DNA of 64,000 bases, taken from positions 62,001 through 126,000 of the forward strand of contig NZ_JANQJQ010000025.1 of assembly GCF_028281565.1 (NCBI RefSeq). The letters run 5' to 3'. The stretch comes from Seonamhaeicola sp. Lineage in GTDB: Bacteria; Bacteroidota; Bacteroidia; Flavobacteriales; Flavobacteriaceae. Positions 59,871 to 64,000 of the stretch are shown here, in pieces. A program made the translations under genes and the position numbers. The notes below the pieces were generated by a model. It did no database searches. It worked only from the letters and a program-made list of their open reading frames with translations, and was not told where the DNA came from. Each line of letters opens with the position of its first letter. The stretch's first letter is position 1.

Positions 59871-59930
59871 AATTCGAAGAGATTACAACCCTTCCGTCAC
59901 TTCGTGACACCTTCCCTTGAAAAGGGAAGG
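59871..59930. repeat. Second copy of the 60-base palindromic repeat
   Basis: Aligns base for base with 58744-58803 with about nine differences. Its first stem is GTCAC / GTGAC where the other copy has GTCGC / GCGAC: both strands of one base pair changed together. The second stem is CCTTCCCTT / AAGGGAAGG. Confidence 0.8.
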
Positions 59931-59958
59931 AATTTTAACAATCAATTTATTTTATAAA

Positions 59959-61389
59959 CTAATTATTTAAAATAGCATGTCCTTTTTTTAATCGCTTTTT
60001 AAACATGTAAATACCTAGCAATCCAATCAGTATACAAAGTATAAACTGTATTGCAATCCGCATACCAATGCCTTTTAATTCTAATGGTTTATAAGTAAAT
60101 TTAGGCAAAGTATCATAATCCTTAGTAGTAAAAGGGAGTTGGCTGTATAGCATAAAGATTAAATGATTTCTCCAATGTCTGGAAAACGATAATGCCTGAT
60201 TTTTGAAATTCTGATAGTCGGCCGTAGAGTTTCCGGAAATACGATTCATTTCTTTATTGATAACTAAAGACGGCGATAACCATATCCATTTATTAACATA
60301 ATCTTGTTGCCCTTTAAGTTGTTCATCATATAAAGAAAACAAAGAGTCTATCTCTACGGCAACCATATCCATACTGGCCATATATTTATGCCAAAAACCA
60401 TAGTCTTCACTACCTCTTTTGGCGACTAATTCAGGATGATGCCTTAAAAAGTGGTCAAGTACTGTATCTTGTTTTTTAGAAACAGCTACTTTTAAAGTTC
60501 TCATAGTATTCACCAGATTGTTCCTTGAGGGTGTTGGGTAAGTGCTATTGGCAATTTGATTTATGGAAGAAGGCACCAGTAACACAAAAAATACCCATAA
60601 CCCAATTAAATAAGCTGCATTTTTAGCAGAAGAACCGCCTACAAGATTGATAAAAAAGGACAATGAAAACCAAAATAACATATACACTAATATGAGTCCG
60701 GTTAACGAAATGAATTGAATTTGAAATAAATTAATACCGCTTATTAAAAAAGAGATGACTAAGGCAATGATCATGATAATGCCTAACCAAAAGAAACGAA
60801 GTATCATTTTTTGAAATATCCATTTATAAATGGAAATGGGTTGTGATGCCAATAAACGAAGGGCGCCTCGTTCTTTTTCGGCAGAAAGGATATTATAAGA
60901 AAAAGCAATAATTAATAACGGTAACAAATAGATGATGACGAATGTTAAATCAAAACTTCCAAATAATAATTGTACCGAACTTGTCATTTCCGTAAAATCA
61001 ATGCTAAAATCATCATCAACTGTTATAGGCATAATAGCATCACTAAAAATATCACTTTGACCAATAGCTATGGCGCTCATACTATTTGGAGACATGGTTA
61101 CAGCTCTGGGATGTTGATACCCAATAGCCATTGGTGTATTTGGAATCCTTCTAAAGCTGGTTTTAACTTCCATACCCTTTTCCACAGAGTCCAGAAGTTT
61201 AAGCATATTGGCATCCTTTTCTAATACTTTAGATTCAATCGATGCAATTTGTTCAACACGTTTTTGTGTTCTGTAATTACCGTTATATGTTGCAAAGGTA
61301 AATGATATAAGTAGCAGCAAAGAGAGCATTGGTAACCACTTATTTCTAACAAGTAATTTTAGTTCGTAAGTGAAATTATATGAAAACAT
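59959..61389 (-). CDS. ABC transporter permease (DUF3526-like), second of two
   Basis: 476 residues with about six membrane helices. The N-terminal helix (LPMLSLLLLISFTFATYNG) is followed by a large extracytoplasmic domain of about 110 residues, then ILSAEKERGALRLLASQPIS, the coupling helix region of ABC-2 permeases. A second long extracytoplasmic insert of about 140 residues precedes the last helix. This matches DUF3526-type permeases, which are related to the NosY/gliding ABC family. It is last in an operon with another permease and an ATPase, with one base between the two permease genes. Substrate unknown. Confidence 0.85.
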   Translation of the reverse strand: MFSYNFTYELKLLVRNKWLPMLSLLLLISFTFATYNGNYRTQKRVEQIASIESKVLEKDANMLKLLDSVEKGMEVKTSFRRIPNTPMAIGYQHPRAVTMSPNSMSAIAIGQSDIFSDAIMPITVDDDFSIDFTEMTSSVQLLFGSFDLTFVIIYLLPLLIIAFSYNILSAEKERGALRLLASQPISIYKWIFQKMILRFFWLGIIMIIALVISFLISGINLFQIQFISLTGLILVYMLFWFSLSFFINLVGGSSAKNAAYLIGLWVFFVLLVPSSINQIANSTYPTPSRNNLVNTMRTLKVAVSKKQDTVLDHFLRHHPELVAKRGSEDYGFWHKYMASMDMVAVEIDSLFSLYDEQLKGQQDYVNKWIWLSPSLVINKEMNRISGNSTADYQNFKNQALSFSRHWRNHLIFMLYSQLPFTTKDYDTLPKFTYKPLELKGIGMRIAIQFILCILIGLLGIYMFKKRLKKGHAILNN

Positions 61390-61390
61390 G

Positions 61391-62797
61391 TTATATTTTT
61401 TTAGTTGAAATAAATAGAAGTAAACCTGATATGAAGACCCACAAAACTAATACAGCCATGTTTGTATTTTGTTGTTTTAAAATAACATCCAACGTGGGGG
61501 CTGTATAATTAAATTTGGGAAGGGTCTTCCAGAAACTGGCATCAGCTTTATACCCTCTTTCACCATATTTAGAATTGTTCATATTGTTGTCATTCAAAAA
61601 CTTCTGGGTTTGAATTCTATAATCTTCGGCAGCTTCTGCAAAACTCATATGGCTTTCATAATCTGTACCTGCAATTCCCATAGATAAAAACCTGGTGGGA
61701 AGAAAAGGGGAAATAAACGCTATGGACTTATAGGTATTTGCCTGATTTGAAAATTGTTCTTTTAACTTTCCATAGGCTTTAAAATATACTTCGGCTTCAT
61801 GCTCTTCTCCTTTTTGCATGATGTATCCGCTAAAATTAAAAGGCAGTTCAGAAACATGCCTTACGTTATATTCCTTTAATAGTTTAGCCTCTAATTTTTT
61901 AGCTTCTTTACTCCACGGATTGTGTCCGCTGAGTCCGCCTTTTTTAGCTTCCTCTAAACTGGTTATAAATTCTTGTTTTGTCGGGTATGGATATTTTATT
62001 TCAGCCATATTTGCAGCAATTTTAGGTGCTATAAAACAGCTTAGGATCCAAAATGACAACGCACTAACAAGCGATATACCGGAACGTTTCGTTGAGGTGG
62101 AAATTAATAGAACTATTTGAGCAAAAACTAAATAGTATAGTAAATAAGTTAGGTAAAGTGATAGCAGTTTATCCCAACTAAAAGCACTGTAATTTGACAA
62201 CGACGATAAAACAATACCTGCCGTTAAAAACAGAACACTACAAATTATAAATACAGGAATATAAACAGCAATTAATTTGGCAATGGCAAGTTTTAAGTTA
62301 GAAATACCCTGACTTTTTAGTAATACATATGTGCCTCCTTCTTTTTCTTTAGTAAAGCTATTGTAGCCAATAATTATAATTAGTAAGGGAATGACATAAA
62401 GTAAAATAAAGTCAGAGGTTAATTCTCCAAATCTGGATAGTTCCGTTTGGTCTCCTGCTGCAGAGTATTGTGCTTCATTTCTGGAGTGTGCTTCCAGAAA
62501 AATAGAAATACCTTCATATTTGTCAACACCCTGGTCTAATAAGGCCAGTGCATTTTTAGGTTTAAAAACATAAGTGCCAAAATGGGCAGCAGAATGCGGG
62601 TTTTTTGCTCCCTGATTTTCCCAAACATTGCGTTCTGAGTTTTGAGATATCTCGTATTGCTTATTAGTATTTTTATATTGATTACTTCCAATTACAATAG
62701 CTACAGCAATAAGAATAATAACCAAAAGAGCAGAAAACTTAAACCTGCCATCCCTAAAGATTTCTTTTAGTTCTTTTATAATCGTTTTTCGTATCAT
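61391..62797 (-). CDS. ABC transporter permease (DUF3526-like), first of two
   Basis: 468 residues with the same plan as its downstream neighbour: IIKELKEIFRDGRFKFSALL at the N-terminus, a first helix, an extracytoplasmic insert, GYNSFTKEKEGGTYVLLKSQ as coupling region, then a second insert and a last helix (VLVLWVFISGLLLFIS). The two permeases are diverged from each other, so the pore is likely a heterodimer. It begins ten bases after the ATPase gene. Confidence 0.85.
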   Translation of the reverse strand: MIRKTIIKELKEIFRDGRFKFSALLVIILIAVAIVIGSNQYKNTNKQYEISQNSERNVWENQGAKNPHSAAHFGTYVFKPKNALALLDQGVDKYEGISIFLEAHSRNEAQYSAAGDQTELSRFGELTSDFILLYVIPLLIIIIGYNSFTKEKEGGTYVLLKSQGISNLKLAIAKLIAVYIPVFIICSVLFLTAGIVLSSLSNYSAFSWDKLLSLYLTYLLYYLVFAQIVLLISTSTKRSGISLVSALSFWILSCFIAPKIAANMAEIKYPYPTKQEFITSLEEAKKGGLSGHNPWSKEAKKLEAKLLKEYNVRHVSELPFNFSGYIMQKGEEHEAEVYFKAYGKLKEQFSNQANTYKSIAFISPFLPTRFLSMGIAGTDYESHMSFAEAAEDYRIQTQKFLNDNNMNNSKYGERGYKADASFWKTLPKFNYTAPTLDVILKQQNTNMAVLVLWVFISGLLLFISTKKI

Positions 62798-62807
62798 AAA
62801 AACAGGT

Positions 62808-63509
62808 TTAGTAGTTCATAGTTTCCAGATAGTGTTTTTCTAATTCAGCAAGTGATAGATCATTTGCTTTAAACTGATGCTTTAAAACACCATGTTTCAT
62901 AATGCCTATATGTGTAGCAATTTCTTTGGCTCTAAAAATATCGTGGGTAGCCATTAATATAGCCACACCTTTTAGCTTTAAATTTTTTAAGAGCATTCCA
63001 AATTCATTACCGGCTTTAGGGTCCAGGCCAGAAGTGGGTTCGTCCAGCAATAACAGCTTCGCATCTTTGGCCAGTGCAATGGCAATACCCACTTTTTGAC
63101 GCATGCCTTTAGAGAAAGCCTTAATTTTTTTATTAAAAGCTTCTTTTTGTAGCCCGGCTTCTTCCAAAAAGCTTTCCATAGTATTTTTATTCAGGCTTTT
63201 ACCGGCAATTCCTGAAAAATAATCAAGGTTTTCCAGCGCAGTTAATGAAGGGTATAACATAAGGTTCTCCGGTATGTAAGCTAAGTACTTTTTAGTTTCT
63301 AATGGTTGCCTGGTAACATCTATATTATTTATTAAAGCGGTTCCGGAAGTGGGCTGTATAAAATTGAGCAACAAATTAATGGTGGTACTTTTTCCTGCGC
63401 CATTAGCACCTAATAAGCAATATATTTCTCCAGGTTTTATATCAAGGTTCAAGTTGTTTAAAGCGGTAAAATCACCATATTTTTTTGTAAGATTAGTTGT
63501 TGTAATCAT
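62808..63509 (-). CDS. ABC transporter ATP-binding protein
   Basis: 233 residues. Walker A LLGANGAGKSTTINLLL, the Q-loop near AYIPENLMLYPSL, signature FSKGMRQKVGIAIALA, Walker B LLLLDEPTSGLDPKAG, and the H-loop MATHDIFRAKEIA are all present. It powers the two permeases that follow in the same operon. The family (CcmA/NosF-like) includes exporters of many substrates; none is indicated here. Confidence 0.94.
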   Translation of the reverse strand: MITTTNLTKKYGDFTALNNLNLDIKPGEIYCLLGANGAGKSTTINLLLNFIQPTSGTALINNIDVTRQPLETKKYLAYIPENLMLYPSLTALENLDYFSGIAGKSLNKNTMESFLEEAGLQKEAFNKKIKAFSKGMRQKVGIAIALAKDAKLLLLDEPTSGLDPKAGNEFGMLLKNLKLKGVAILMATHDIFRAKEIATHIGIMKHGVLKHQFKANDLSLAELEKHYLETMNY

Positions 63510-63609
63510 AGCTAATAAATTATGAATATTGATAAAAGTTTATAAATAAGTCTATACCTCCATTAAACAAGTAATGAGGCATTATTTATAAAGTGTTTTT
63601 TGAAAATTT

Positions 63610-63927
63610 CTAGATGCTCAACGGAGCAGGAGGCGGTTTGTTAAAAAAATAATCGGTTATGATTGTTTTTTTAACTCTTTCAAGTATAGGGTTATACCGT
63701 CTGTCTGTAGTATGTTCTATGATATTTTTTAGTTCAGCGTAAAAAGGTGGTAACGTAAAATTAAGCTGGTCTTTTTGCTGAACAATATGCGCACAGTAAT
63801 CACATTCTACAAAAGCATGCTCATCTCCTTCAAAAAGATGTATAAAGAAGTGAAAATTTACAACATTGGCTAGGAATGTAATACCCAACACAGATGCATA
63901 AAAGCTATTTTTAAGTTTGTGATTCAC
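63610..63927 (-). CDS. Small CxxC protein with a hydrophobic N-terminal segment
   Basis: 105 residues. The N-terminal part (SVLGITFLANVVNFHFFIH) is a membrane anchor or uncleaved signal. VECDYCAHIVQQKD carries a CxxC with His nearby, as in metal-binding or thiol proteins. The C-terminus ends FFNKPPPAPLSI. I know of no name for it. It lies 100 bases upstream of the ABC operon on the same strand and may be part of a metal-linked or redox-linked export system, which is inference. A -7 box (TACTTTTG on the minus strand at 63932-63939) sits just before the start. Confidence 0.75.
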   Translation of the reverse strand: MNHKLKNSFYASVLGITFLANVVNFHFFIHLFEGDEHAFVECDYCAHIVQQKDQLNFTLPPFYAELKNIIEHTTDRRYNPILERVKKTIITDYFFNKPPPAPLSI

Positions 63928-63931
63928 AGTA

Positions 63932-63939
63932 CAAAAGTA
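63932..63939 (-). promoter_or_regulatory. Putative -7 box (TACTTTTG) for the small CxxC gene
   Basis: On the minus strand these bases read TACTTTTG, matching TAnnTTTG and ending four bases before the start codon. Confidence 0.4.
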
Positions 63940-64000
63940 TTGTTTTTTTAGGTGTTTTGATTTGATTGATGGTCTCTATTAGTATAGACGTAAATAAAAC

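Noticed and set aside
1-64000. tRNA, rRNA, CRISPR arrays, insertion sequences or prophage
   Set aside because: No cloverleaf, no direct-repeat array with spacers, no transposase, integrase or phage structural gene was found in reading the gaps and frames.

Overview
The window is chromosomal DNA from a member of the Flavobacteriaceae (Bacteroidota). The evidence is the gene families present: type IX secretion C-terminal domains, and DUF4296, DUF4271 and DUF3575 proteins. The AT-rich gaps also carry Bacteroidota-type -7 boxes (TAnnTTTG) rather than sigma-70 -10 boxes, and starts seldom have a clear Shine-Dalgarno. Nearly all of it is coding. I see no rRNA, tRNA, CRISPR array, transposase or prophage.

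Layout. 1-10 kb: partial ftsX (-), an EamA exporter (-), leuS, an AbiH-type abortive infection gene, a SemiSWEET sugar transporter, alanine dehydrogenase, a YugP-like zinc peptidase and a membrane-anchored MutS-like ATPase. 10-18 kb: L-2-hydroxyglutarate oxidase, a LytS/LytTR two-component pair, an aminotransferase/omega-amidase pair, an Ig-like lipoprotein and ComF. 18-31 kb: glyS, a DUF3575 barrel, an Lrp regulator, DUF423, pckA, hemD-DUF4271, a polyprenol-phosphate mannosyltransferase, dihydroorotase, a DUF4296 lipoprotein, an SDR epimerase, tyrS and a LuxE-like protein. 31-40 kb: two T9SS cargo proteins, a PhoB/PhoR-like pair, a glycosyltransferase, trmB-LysE-ATL, an outer-membrane protein, mrp-nifU and a HEPN protein.

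40-59 kb is the most interesting part. A one-chain pyruvate:ferredoxin oxidoreductase and a 2[4Fe-4S] ferredoxin lie on the minus strand. Diverging from them is one long plus-strand run: korA-korB-nuoA-B-C-D-H-I-J-K-L-M-N, a small unknown gene and then a [2Fe-2S] ferredoxin. korB is 13 nt from nuoA. nuoD is followed directly by nuoH, so nuoE, nuoF and nuoG (the NADH-oxidising module) are absent from their usual place. The simplest reading is an 11-subunit complex I fed by reduced ferredoxin from pyruvate and 2-oxoglutarate oxidation.

59-64 kb: ferritin and an ABC exporter with two different permeases, behind a small CxxC protein.

A second theme is short palindromic repeats, at least four families, which have entered genes as well as gaps. 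leuS carries two in-frame copies, one just before the editing-site TTRPDT motif. The C-termini of a LytS kinase and of NuoJ are also written by repeat sequence. Two 60-bp copies near ferritin keep a stem through a compensatory base-pair change.
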